A stretch of DNA of 64,000 nt from Hyphomicrobiales bacterium (GCA_021775555.1 JAJFHP010000067.1:32722-96721), one strand, 5' to 3'. Positions 29,374 through 38,417 are shown, counted from the stretch's first letter. The notes: generated by a model from the letters alone, not told the origin. Numbers and translations: made by a program.

Positions 29374-30594
29374 TTGGACGGATTGACCATCGCCCAGGAA
29401 CGAATCGCCAGCGAAGCACAGGAAAACACCGGACTTCTCGATCTGAGTTCGCTCGGCCTTGAAGTATTGCCGGAAGAGTTGTTTTCACTGAAGAATTTGC
29501 ATGCGCTGAATCTCGACGGGGCTTTCCGGAATGAAAATGTACAGCAGGGCAAGAGCGCCTCATCAGCCGCACAACATCCCGTAGAGGCACAAATTGAGCG
29601 CCTCGCCGCATTGCCGGAACTCCAGACATTGTCGGTGAGTGGTACGGGTCTGGTTGACTTGACCCCGCTCCAGGAGCTGCCAGCTCTGCAATCGCTGGAC
29701 TGCAAGCTTAACCCGGTAATCGATCTCACCCCGATCAAGGGTATGAAAAAGTTGCGATCGTTTTCCTGCGCGGCAACCGGTGTCATCGATCTCGCCCCGC
29801 TTCAGGATTTATCTTCTCTGCAGTTCTTAGCCTGCTCGGACACGGAGGTGAGAGATCTTGCACCGTTGAAGAAACTGGCGTCTCTGAAATCGCTGTTCTG
29901 TTCACATGCACCGGTAAACGATCTCGACCCGCTCAAGGGATTGGCAAAACTGCAATTGCTCTACTGCAACTTGAGCAATGTGCAGGACCTTTCCCCCCTT
30001 GAGAACCTGGCGGCGTTGCAGTCACTCCACTGCTCGCACACAATGATAAGCGACCTCACTCCGCTCAAGGACCTGTCAGCCTTGCAACAGCTTGACTGCT
30101 CACACACGCTGGTGAGTGATCTCACCCCGCTCAAAGGCCTGTCGGCCCTGCAAAAGCTTGAATGCATGCATACCCAGGTAAGCGACCTTTCCCCTCTCAA
30201 AGGTTTGACAGCCCTGCAAGTGCTTAAATTCGCGGAAACGGCGGTTAGGGATCTCACTCCGCTCAAGGGCCTGTCATCTCTGCAAGAGCTAAAATGCTCA
30301 CGTACCCCGGTGAGTGATCTCACCCCGCTCAAGGGGCTTTCATCCCTGAAAAAACTCAATTGCTCACGAGCGCCTGTGAACGACCTAACCCCGATCAAGG
30401 ACCTGCCGGCCCTGCAATCGCTTGACTGTTCAGGATGCCTGCTGGTGCCACCACCAGAAAATTTCTGGCTCATGCCAACCTTGTCGGAATTGATCCTCCA
30501 TAAAACCCAGATTTCAGGCATTCCCGCCTGGGTGCTTTCACAAAACGACGGCGACGATTGCCTGGAATCCCTTCGCGCGCATGTTCGTGTTTAA
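29374..30594 (+). CDS. Cytosolic-type leucine-rich repeat protein with 12 x 22-aa repeats, one Cys per repeat
   Basis: TTG start after gaggagg; repeats DLTPLKGLSALQKLECSHTxVS. Confidence 0.82.
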   Translation: MDGLTIAQERIASEAQENTGLLDLSSLGLEVLPEELFSLKNLHALNLDGAFRNENVQQGKSASSAAQHPVEAQIERLAALPELQTLSVSGTGLVDLTPLQELPALQSLDCKLNPVIDLTPIKGMKKLRSFSCAATGVIDLAPLQDLSSLQFLACSDTEVRDLAPLKKLASLKSLFCSHAPVNDLDPLKGLAKLQLLYCNLSNVQDLSPLENLAALQSLHCSHTMISDLTPLKDLSALQQLDCSHTLVSDLTPLKGLSALQKLECMHTQVSDLSPLKGLTALQVLKFAETAVRDLTPLKGLSSLQELKCSRTPVSDLTPLKGLSSLKKLNCSRAPVNDLTPIKDLPALQSLDCSGCLLVPPPENFWLMPTLSELILHKTQISGIPAWVLSQNDGDDCLESLRAHVRV

Positions 30595-30678
30595 AATACG
30601 CTCGGGGAAGATGGGAGAAATTTAAGGCACTGAAAGATATAATGAAATTACAAGAACAAAACCGCTGAAGACAAAATG

Positions 30679-30694
30679 TGTGATATACGTCACT
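30679..30694. promoter_or_regulatory. CRP-like site TGTGATATACGTCACT upstream of the aminotransferase
   Basis: TGTGA-N6-TCACt read directly, 65-80 bp before the ATG at 30759. Confidence 0.5.
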
Positions 30695-30758
30695 TCTCGT
30701 CAGATGAGGCATACTTATCTTCAGGGTGTCTCATCAAATTGAAATTGAAAGCGCAACA

Positions 30759-32708
30759 ATGACCGATAAAGCCGCCCCGATTGTAAATTTGCAGCAAGAC
30801 CAGCCCGCCGCATTCGCGCATGTCTATGAAGGTCCTTCCGGCACATGGATTGTTCAGGACGACATGGATAGCCGTGGTGGAATGTTCACCAACCGCAAAG
30901 CTGCAATGAAGTTTGTGGACGGTGAATTTGGTCCTGAGACGAAAATCATTTCCTCAGCGCCGGCAACGGACGCGATTGACACGGATTCACCTATCCCAAG
31001 CAACCAGCAGATCGTACCGCACACCCGGCATCGTTATGAAGTTCATGACGGGCAGGTTACGTGGTCAAAAATTGCAGATGGTTCAGCCCAGGGTGATGTT
31101 TTCGATGGTGAAATCAGCAGTAAAGGATGGGACGAGGCCGCCCATGCCGTAGCAGACGCGGCGAATATGGAAGGAAGCTGGGCGGCAGCTGCGAAGCTTC
31201 TGATCGAGCAGTCCGGACAGGATGCTGGCAAAAGCTCGAAGACGAAGTCCAAAGGCTCCAACGGGAAAGATCAGAAAGACAACACTTTCTCCCTGGCAAG
31301 TGAGGGTGAAGGCCAGCCCCAAAACGAAGTGTTTGAGCATCTTGAATCCAACGTTCAATCCTATGCCCGTGCCTTTCCGCGCATTTTCAACAAGGCAGTG
31401 GGGACGACGATCTGGGACAAGGATGGCCGGCCCTATATCGATTTTCTCGCCGGGGCCGGGTCGCTAAATTTCGGACATAACAATCCCGCAATAAAATCCT
31501 CGCTCATTGAATATATGCAGAGTGACGGCATCACTCATGGACTCGATTTCCACACTGTGGCCAAGGAGAAATTCCTGACGGCCATGGACGAGATCATTCT
31601 CAAGCCACGCGGTCTCGATTATGTCATTCAGTTTACCGGCCCGACTGGCACCAATGCAGTCGAAGCCGCTTTGAAGATCGCCCGCAAAGTTACCGGCAAC
31701 ACCAACATCATCAGTTTCACCAACGGGTTCCACGGCGTTTCCATGGGGGCCTTGTCCATTACTGGAAATGAAACGCTCCGCGCCGCAGCCGGTGTGCCGC
31801 TGGGTGGCGCCACCTCGATGCCTTATGACCGGTACATGGGAGAAGATGTTGACACGATCTCCTATCTCGAACGCGTGCTTGATGACCCTTCCAGCGGTAT
31901 CGACGCCCCTGCTGCAATTATTCTTGAGATCATCCAGGGCGAAGGCGGGCTGAATATGGCCCGCGTCGAATGGCTCCAAAGCCTGCAGGCCTTGTGCAAC
32001 AAGAGAGAAATTCCGCTCATCGTAGATGACATCCAGGCCGGGTGCGGGCGCTCTGGAACATTCTTCAGCTTCGAAGAAGCCGGCCTCAAACCCGATATCG
32101 TGACTTTGTCCAAATCCTTGTCCGGATACGGACTGCCATTCTCTGTAGTGCTCATCAGGCGCGATCTGGACCAGTGGAGTCCCGGCGAGCATAACGGCAC
32201 GTTCCGGGGAAACAACCCGGCGTTTATCACTTCAGCCAGGATGCTTGAGCTCTACTGGAAAGATGGCAAGTTCGAGAATGAACTGAAGAAGAAGAGCGCG
32301 CATCTGCGCAAGCGGCTGCTGGCCATGGTCGAACAGCATCCCGATGATCTGATTGACGTCAAGGGGCGCGGCTTCATGATCGGTGTGCGCTGCGTCGACC
32401 CGGACCAGGCGGCAAAGGTGACAAGGAATGCGTTTACCGAAGGCCTGATCATCGAGCGCTGCGGTCCCAGGGACGAAGTCGTCAAATGCATGATGCCGCT
32501 GACGACCACGATGGAAGAAATGGACCAGGGTCTGGATATTCTCGAGCGCGTGTTCGAGGGCATGTTCAGCCGGGAAGCATGGGACAAGAATGTCCATGAT
32601 ATCTCCGACTCTGAAAGCCTTAGTGGGTGCTGGGAGGTTGCAGCCCAGCTTCTTATCACGCATGCCGACCAGACACCCGAGAGCGGGACCAAGGGCAAGA
32701 CAGGCTGA
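30759..32708 (+). CDS. Diaminobutyrate--2-oxoglutarate transaminase (EctB/Dat type, class III) with about 190-aa N-terminal extension and extra C-terminal module
   Basis: 'FLAGAGSLNFGHNNPAIKSSLIEYMQSDGITHGLDFHTVAKEKFL...FTGPTGTNAVEAALKIARKVTG...IVDDIQAGCGRSGTFFSFEEAGLKPDIVTLSKSLSGYGLP...GEHNGTFRGNNPAF'. Confidence 0.88.
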   Translation: MTDKAAPIVNLQQDQPAAFAHVYEGPSGTWIVQDDMDSRGGMFTNRKAAMKFVDGEFGPETKIISSAPATDAIDTDSPIPSNQQIVPHTRHRYEVHDGQVTWSKIADGSAQGDVFDGEISSKGWDEAAHAVADAANMEGSWAAAAKLLIEQSGQDAGKSSKTKSKGSNGKDQKDNTFSLASEGEGQPQNEVFEHLESNVQSYARAFPRIFNKAVGTTIWDKDGRPYIDFLAGAGSLNFGHNNPAIKSSLIEYMQSDGITHGLDFHTVAKEKFLTAMDEIILKPRGLDYVIQFTGPTGTNAVEAALKIARKVTGNTNIISFTNGFHGVSMGALSITGNETLRAAAGVPLGGATSMPYDRYMGEDVDTISYLERVLDDPSSGIDAPAAIILEIIQGEGGLNMARVEWLQSLQALCNKREIPLIVDDIQAGCGRSGTFFSFEEAGLKPDIVTLSKSLSGYGLPFSVVLIRRDLDQWSPGEHNGTFRGNNPAFITSARMLELYWKDGKFENELKKKSAHLRKRLLAMVEQHPDDLIDVKGRGFMIGVRCVDPDQAAKVTRNAFTEGLIIERCGPRDEVVKCMMPLTTTMEEMDQGLDILERVFEGMFSREAWDKNVHDISDSESLSGCWEVAAQLLITHADQTPESGTKGKTG

Positions 32709-32732
32709 AGATAATGCTCGGCAAAACTTGAT

Positions 32733-32773
32733 GAACCGGGTGCCAGACGGATAGTCTCGTGGCCATCCGGTTC
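32733..32773 (+). promoter_or_regulatory. Stem-loop in the aminotransferase-synthetase gap (possible attenuator/terminator)
   Basis: GAACCGG-gt-GCC-AGAC-ggata-GTCT-cgt-GGC-cat-CCGGTTC followed by tttcgtt; 14 complementary bp read directly. Confidence 0.55.
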
Positions 32774-32854
32774 TTTCGTTGAATTCCATACTTTACCGGT
32801 TAGCAACAGCGTTGTGTACGGGCAGCCGTGTGCAGGCAAATTGGGTGAGGGCAC

Positions 32855-35800
32855 ATGCTTATCTGCAAGGGGGCCGATAATTCCATTCGCTGGAAAGAAG
32901 GCGAACGGCTCGACCATCTGTTCGAAGCCCGGTGTGATGAGCTGGATAGTGCCAGCGGCGGCACACATCCAGCGGTAATCACCGATGAGAAAGTTTACAC
33001 CTTCCGTGATCTGGACAACCGCGCCAACCAGGCGGCGCGATACCTGATCGCGCAGGGCGTCAAGTCCGGTGACAAGGTTGGCCTGCTGTTCGACAAGGGC
33101 GTTGAGACCTACATCGCGTTGCTGGCGGTGCTGAAGGTCAATGCCGCCTATGTGCCTTTCGACGGCGGTTTTCCGAACGACCGGATTGCCTTCATCATGG
33201 AAGACGCCGGCGTGAAGGTGATGCTCACCCAGTCCGGCTACAAGGACAAGGTTTCTGAATTCGATGTGCTGACGGTTTATCTCGACAGTGCTTCGGACGA
33301 ACTCGACAAGCTGGACACTGCCCGCCTGAGTGAAAAAGAGAAAGGCAAACCGAAAGACGAAATCGCCTATCTCATCTACACCTCAGGTACCACGGGCCAG
33401 CCCAAGGGTGTTGTCATCGAACATGCCAGCATCTGCAATTTCGTGCGCGTGGCGGCGGAGATTTACGGCTACGGCCCCGATGACCGCGTTTACCAGGGAA
33501 TGACCATTGCGTTTGATTTCTCGGTCGAGGAATTGTGGGTGCCTCTGCTCGCTGGTTCAGCGCTGGTTCCGGCGAAAGCTGGCGCCAGCCTCGTGGGCGA
33601 TGACCTGGCTGACTACCTGCTGGAGCATAAAGTGACCGGGTGGGCCTGTGTCCCCACATTGCTGGGGACAATCGAGAAAGATCTGCCGGACCTGCGCCTC
33701 CTGATTGTCTCAGGCGAGGCCTGCCCGCAAAACCTGGTGACACGCTGGGCGCTCGACGGGCGCGTGATCCTGAATGCCTACGGACCAACTGAAGCGACCG
33801 TCACCTGCACGCTCACGGAATTATTGCCTGACAAGCCCGTCACCATCGGCGGACCGCTGCCGACATACACCATCGTCATTCTTGACCCCGACAAGCCTGA
33901 AGAAGTGCCCGAAGGCGGGATGGGCGAGATTGGAATCGCCGGCATTGGGTTGGCCCAGGGCTATCTGAAACGCCCTGAACTCACAGAAGAAAAGTTCATC
34001 TCCGATTTTCTCGATATCCCCAATAATCCATCGAAACGAATTTACCGGTCAGGCGACCTGGGGTGCATCAACAAGGATGACGAGGTTGAGTTTCATGGCC
34101 GCATCGACACCCAGGTCAAGATCCGCGGTTACCGTATTGAGTTGACCGAGATCGAGTCGGTGCTGATGGAGTTTCCGCATATCTCAATGGCGGTCGTGGA
34201 TACCTATGAAGCAGAGCCCGGCGCTGTTGAACTCGTCGCCTATTACGCCCTGAACAAGGGTCATGACGCTATCGAACATTCGGAAATTGCCGAAACGCTT
34301 CGTGGCCGCATGCCCGGTTACATGGTGCCGGCCTACATTGAGCAGCTGGACGTCATCCCGATGACGCCGAGTAATAAGGCCGACCGCAAGGCCCTGCCGG
34401 AACCAAAAGGTCCGCGAGTTGGTGCCGGTGGCGGCGAATATGTGGCCCCGGCGAATGAAACCGAAGAGACGCTCGCCAAAACCCTTGCCGGTGTCATGAA
34501 GGTGGATGAGATTTCTGCCGTGGCAAACTTTTTCCAGGAACTGGGTGCGCACTCGCTGCTCATGGCGCGTTACTGCGCCGAGATCAGGAAGATAGAGGGC
34601 ATGCCGGATGTTGCCATGCGCGACGTCTATCTCAACCCGACCATCGTGGAACTGGCCAATTTTGTCAGCTCCTCTGGTGAGGTGACACCTCTTGCCAAGA
34701 GGGAGGAGCAATACCGGATTCCCTCCAATCTGGAATATTATGGATGTGGCGCGCTTCAGCTCCTGTTCTATTTCGCTTACGGATTGCTGACATTCTGGGT
34801 CCTCGTTACCGGGTTCCATTGGACATACTCAGCTATCAACGAACCGCTTGAACTTTACGTCCGAATTGTCACCTTCCTGATTGCCAGCTATTTGGGATTC
34901 AGCATTTTTCCAATCGCCATGAAGTGGCTTCTGGTAGGCAAATGGAAGCAGGAGAAGTTTCCAATCTGGAGCTTGCGTTACTTCCGCTTCTGGATGGTCA
35001 AATCTCTTGTCTCAACTTCGCCAATGGCCATTTTCCCAGGCGGCCCGGTCTACAATGTTTACTTGCGGCTGCTCGGAGCGAAAATCGGACGAAATGTGAT
35101 ACTAGGCTCCAGTGCGCCCATCTGTTCTGACCTGTTTGTCATAGGTGACAACACGATCATTCGGCACAAGTCCCTGCTTTCGGGATACAAGGCCGAGTCC
35201 AATTATATCCACACCGGTCCGATCCATATCGGAGCCCAATCCTTCGTTGGTTCTGGAAGCGTGCTGGAAATTGACACCGTGATGGAGGATGACACCCAGC
35301 TTGGTCACGCATCTGCGCTTCATCGCGGTCAGCGCATCACGCAAGGTAAGCATTATCACGGCACGCCGGCAGAGGAGACAAAAGCAGACTATTGCTCGGT
35401 CGAGCCCATGTCCTGCACCGCGCTGCGCAGATGGCTTTACACTATCGCGCTGGCGATCCCGCTCTTTGCCGTCATGGCTCCACTCACAATCATGGCGCTG
35501 TTTTACCTTTTCCCCTATGTGCTCGTCTTCGCGTCGGTGGGTTCTCTGAATTATGAGTCGCCGCTTTCGGTTTTTCTCGCGCTCGCCCCGGGGGTTTTAC
35601 TCGTTTGCATAATTCTCTTCGTTACGATGTTTGTGCTCGGCACATTGATGGTCAGTCTTATCCCCAGACTGCTCAATCTCTTCCTCACAGAGGGGAAAAC
35701 CTATGTGCTGTTCGGATTCCACTATTATATCCAGAGCATCATTTCTGCGTTTAGTAATATTCCTGCCTACAACATCCTGTTTGGCGACAGCTCCTATATC

Positions 35801-36898
35801 GTCCACTATCTGAAATGGGTTGGATACAAACTGAACCGAGTCGAACAGACAGGCTCGAATTTCGGATTCGACCAGAAACACGACAATCCCTTCATGTGTG
35901 ACATCGGCAGCAGCACTATGGTTTCCGACGGGCTGATGATGATCAATGCACAAGCCTCAAGCACCTCTTTCAGACTTGAACATGTGAAGATTGGCGACCA
36001 CAATTATCTGGGAAATGACATCCTCTATCCTGCCAATGGCAAGACCGGTGTGAATGTTCTCCTGGGCACCAAGGTCATGATCCCCATCGACGGGCCAGTC
36101 CGGGAAAATGTTGGCCTGCTGGGGTCACCCCCTTTTGAAATCCCACGTGTGGTTAGCAGGGACAAAGAACTGAGTGAATTCATTGATCCGAAATCGAAAC
36201 AGGATCTTATTGCGCGGAAAAATCGGACCAACCTGGCGACAATGGTCATGTACCTGTCAATCAATTTTCTGATGTTCTTTTTTGCCATGCTGACCGGCTA
36301 TACCGCAGTTCTGTACTATCCGGTCTATGGCATTGGGCTATTTCTGGCCTATGGCGCCTTCGTCACCATATTCACGATCCTGTATTACGCCTTTATTGAA
36401 AAGGCGAGCATGTACTTTGGACATCTCAAACCGTTGGAGGTGTCTATGTATGATCCTGATTTCTGGTTCCATGAGCGTCACTGGAAATTGAGCGAACATG
36501 GATTGATGAGATTGTTTGCAGGAACGCCATTCAAGAACATCATCACCCGCTTGCTTGGCGTTAAACTGGGCAGAAAAGTTTTCGATGACGGTGCTGCAAT
36601 CGTTGACAGGACGCTGATCGAGGTCGGTGACTACTGCAACCTGAACGTTAAGTGCCTGATCCAGGGCCACTCTCTTGAAGAAGGAGCGTTCAAGTCAGGT
36701 CGCATCAAGATCGGTAAGGGCTGCACCCTGTCATGCAACTCACTGGTTCATTATGGCGTGACCATGGGAGACAATGCTCTGCTAGGGCCGAACGCCTTTC
36801 TGATGAAGGGCGAAACGCTTGCACCCAATACCATCTGGGAAGGAAATCCGGCCCAGGCTGTCCGTGGGACTGAAGTTCGACAAGAGGCGGCGGAATAG
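32855..36898 (+). CDS. Single-module membrane NRPS of Pls (poly-epsilon-lysine synthetase-like) architecture: A-PCP-TM/hexapeptide (TIGR02353-like) terminal region
   Basis: A motifs LIYTSGTTGQPKG, NAYGPTEATV, YRSGDLG, GRIDTQVKIRGYRIE, NKADRKALP; PCP 'ELGAHSLLMAR'; about 5-6 hydrophobic segments interleaved with hexapeptide-like blocks; no canonical HHxxxDG condensation domain or thioesterase seen. Confidence 0.87.
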   Translation: MLICKGADNSIRWKEGERLDHLFEARCDELDSASGGTHPAVITDEKVYTFRDLDNRANQAARYLIAQGVKSGDKVGLLFDKGVETYIALLAVLKVNAAYVPFDGGFPNDRIAFIMEDAGVKVMLTQSGYKDKVSEFDVLTVYLDSASDELDKLDTARLSEKEKGKPKDEIAYLIYTSGTTGQPKGVVIEHASICNFVRVAAEIYGYGPDDRVYQGMTIAFDFSVEELWVPLLAGSALVPAKAGASLVGDDLADYLLEHKVTGWACVPTLLGTIEKDLPDLRLLIVSGEACPQNLVTRWALDGRVILNAYGPTEATVTCTLTELLPDKPVTIGGPLPTYTIVILDPDKPEEVPEGGMGEIGIAGIGLAQGYLKRPELTEEKFISDFLDIPNNPSKRIYRSGDLGCINKDDEVEFHGRIDTQVKIRGYRIELTEIESVLMEFPHISMAVVDTYEAEPGAVELVAYYALNKGHDAIEHSEIAETLRGRMPGYMVPAYIEQLDVIPMTPSNKADRKALPEPKGPRVGAGGGEYVAPANETEETLAKTLAGVMKVDEISAVANFFQELGAHSLLMARYCAEIRKIEGMPDVAMRDVYLNPTIVELANFVSSSGEVTPLAKREEQYRIPSNLEYYGCGALQLLFYFAYGLLTFWVLVTGFHWTYSAINEPLELYVRIVTFLIASYLGFSIFPIAMKWLLVGKWKQEKFPIWSLRYFRFWMVKSLVSTSPMAIFPGGPVYNVYLRLLGAKIGRNVILGSSAPICSDLFVIGDNTIIRHKSLLSGYKAESNYIHTGPIHIGAQSFVGSGSVLEIDTVMEDDTQLGHASALHRGQRITQGKHYHGTPAEETKADYCSVEPMSCTALRRWLYTIALAIPLFAVMAPLTIMALFYLFPYVLVFASVGSLNYESPLSVFLALAPGVLLVCIILFVTMFVLGTLMVSLIPRLLNLFLTEGKTYVLFGFHYYIQSIISAFSNIPAYNILFGDSSYIVHYLKWVGYKLNRVEQTGSNFGFDQKHDNPFMCDIGSSTMVSDGLMMINAQASSTSFRLEHVKIGDHNYLGNDILYPANGKTGVNVLLGTKVMIPIDGPVRENVGLLGSPPFEIPRVVSRDKELSEFIDPKSKQDLIARKNRTNLATMVMYLSINFLMFFFAMLTGYTAVLYYPVYGIGLFLAYGAFVTIFTILYYAFIEKASMYFGHLKPLEVSMYDPDFWFHERHWKLSEHGLMRLFAGTPFKNIITRLLGVKLGRKVFDDGAAIVDRTLIEVGDYCNLNVKCLIQGHSLEEGAFKSGRIKIGKGCTLSCNSLVHYGVTMGDNALLGPNAFLMKGETLAPNTIWEGNPAQAVRGTEVRQEAAE

Positions 36899-36913
36899 GC
36901 AGGTTTGCCTGAG

Positions 36914-37615
36914 ATGCAAAACGACCCCGCCAGTATCGTCACACTCCGGATCGCGACCACGGGGAAGCTCCTGGGACCGTCAGGCATTATCTGTCTCTCA
37001 GATGAAGAGAAAACCCATTCACACCGGTTGAGACAGGCGGGTGACCGGGAAAGGTTTCTGGCGGCGCGTACGCTCTTGCGCCATGCCCTGTCAGAAGAGA
37101 TGGACGGCAAAATACAACCAGAGCAATGGCGTTTCAGGGATAACCCAAATGGCAAGCCGGTGATGGCGCCTGGTTTTCCTCAACTGGAGTTCAATCTATC
37201 CCATACAGGTGACTGCGTTGCCGTTGCCATCAGTGCATCGGGACCGGTTGGTATCGATGTCGAGAGCGTCTCCAAAGACGCGGACCTTGAAATCGTTAGC
37301 GATGTGCTGAGCATGCGCGAACGCGAATATCTGTCACGGATGCAGGAACAGCAGAAATGGGAATCATTCCTGCAATTCTGGACCCTCAAGGAAGCCTGTG
37401 CAAAAGCGATGGGGCTCGGTGCATCGATCGATTTTCGTAGATTGGAGGTCAATCTTGGTCCTCTCAGCGTCAACGCACCAGAGGGCCTTCTCGGCACAGG
37501 TGAAACCTTCGATATTGAGAGTAGGGTGGTGGAACTGGATCATCATCCCTATCGTCTCGGTGTTGCGAAAATCACCTCAAATGCAGGAGAGACCTCCTTT
37601 TGCTTAAAGCCGTAA
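36914..37615 (+). CDS. 4'-phosphopantetheinyl transferase (Sfp type)
   Basis: 'VGIDVESVSKDADLE...FLQFWTLKEACAKAMGLG'. Confidence 0.9.
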   Translation: MQNDPASIVTLRIATTGKLLGPSGIICLSDEEKTHSHRLRQAGDRERFLAARTLLRHALSEEMDGKIQPEQWRFRDNPNGKPVMAPGFPQLEFNLSHTGDCVAVAISASGPVGIDVESVSKDADLEIVSDVLSMREREYLSRMQEQQKWESFLQFWTLKEACAKAMGLGASIDFRRLEVNLGPLSVNAPEGLLGTGETFDIESRVVELDHHPYRLGVAKITSNAGETSFCLKP

Positions 37616-37676
37616 GTGCCTTATTGAAGATGACCATTGTAACTGCAGATAACCAAAATATTTTGGAGCGTCTCTC

Positions 37677-38417
37677 ATGAGCGTCTCAGTTACATTCGCC
37701 GGTTCCGGTGATGCCTTTGGTTCAGGTGGCAGGCTTAATACCTGCATTCTGGTCGAAGCTCCGCAGATCACATTTGCGATCGACTTCGGCGCATCAAGCC
37801 TGGTTGCCCTCAATGCGCTTGGTATTCCCCACAACAGGATCGATCTCATTCTGCTGACGCATTTTCATGGTGATCATTGCGGTGGTGTATCTGCCCTGCT
37901 CATTGACGCCATGCTGGGCGCAAATCGTGAAACGCCTCTGACCATCGCCGGTCCCAAAAATACGGCTGAACATCTGCCGCGAGTTCAGGAAGCACTTTTC
38001 CCGGGGTCACAGGTCATGACACCGAAATTTGCGGTTGAGACCATCGACATGGAGACAATGGCATCCCATGAGATCAACGGACTGAAGGTTACGACCTATC
38101 CTGCTGTCCACACTGAGGCAACCAACCCAACATCTATGCGGGTTGAGGTCGCCGGCAAAGTTATTGCCTATACCGGTGACAGCTCCTGGACAGAACATAT
38201 GCCTGAGCTGGCGCGGGGTGCTGATCTGTTCATCAGCGAATGTTATTTTTTCTCCAAGAGCGTGCTCTTTCACATGAACTATCCTGATCTGGTGGAACAC
38301 AGGCATGAGCTTGATGCGAAACGCATTGTGCTAACCCATCTCGGCCCGGAAATGCTCAGGCATATGGATGATGTCCAGGAAGACTGTGCCTATGACGGGC
38401 TGGTGATCGAGCTTTGA
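37677..38417 (+). CDS. MBL-fold metallo-hydrolase
   Basis: 'LTHFHGDHCGG' HxHxDH-type motif; 'YTGDSSWTEHMPELARGADLFISECYF'; 'RIVLTHLGPEM'. Confidence 0.87.
   Translation: MSVSVTFAGSGDAFGSGGRLNTCILVEAPQITFAIDFGASSLVALNALGIPHNRIDLILLTHFHGDHCGGVSALLIDAMLGANRETPLTIAGPKNTAEHLPRVQEALFPGSQVMTPKFAVETIDMETMASHEINGLKVTTYPAVHTEATNPTSMRVEVAGKVIAYTGDSSWTEHMPELARGADLFISECYFFSKSVLFHMNYPDLVEHRHELDAKRIVLTHLGPEMLRHMDDVQEDCAYDGLVIEL

Noticed and set aside
29374-30594. LRR DNA repeats considered as a CRISPR-like or satellite array
   Set aside because: 66-bp periodicity is in frame and explained by the protein repeats; no conserved direct repeat with unique spacers.
31464-32192. 242-aa minus-strand ORF opposite the aminotransferase
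   Set aside because: Antisense of conserved EctB-type catalytic motifs.
30759-32708. Ectoine biosynthesis as the explanation for the EctB-like gene
   Set aside because: No ectA or ectC in the neighbourhood, and the adjacent gene is a Pls-like synthetase; not excluded if ectAC lie elsewhere.
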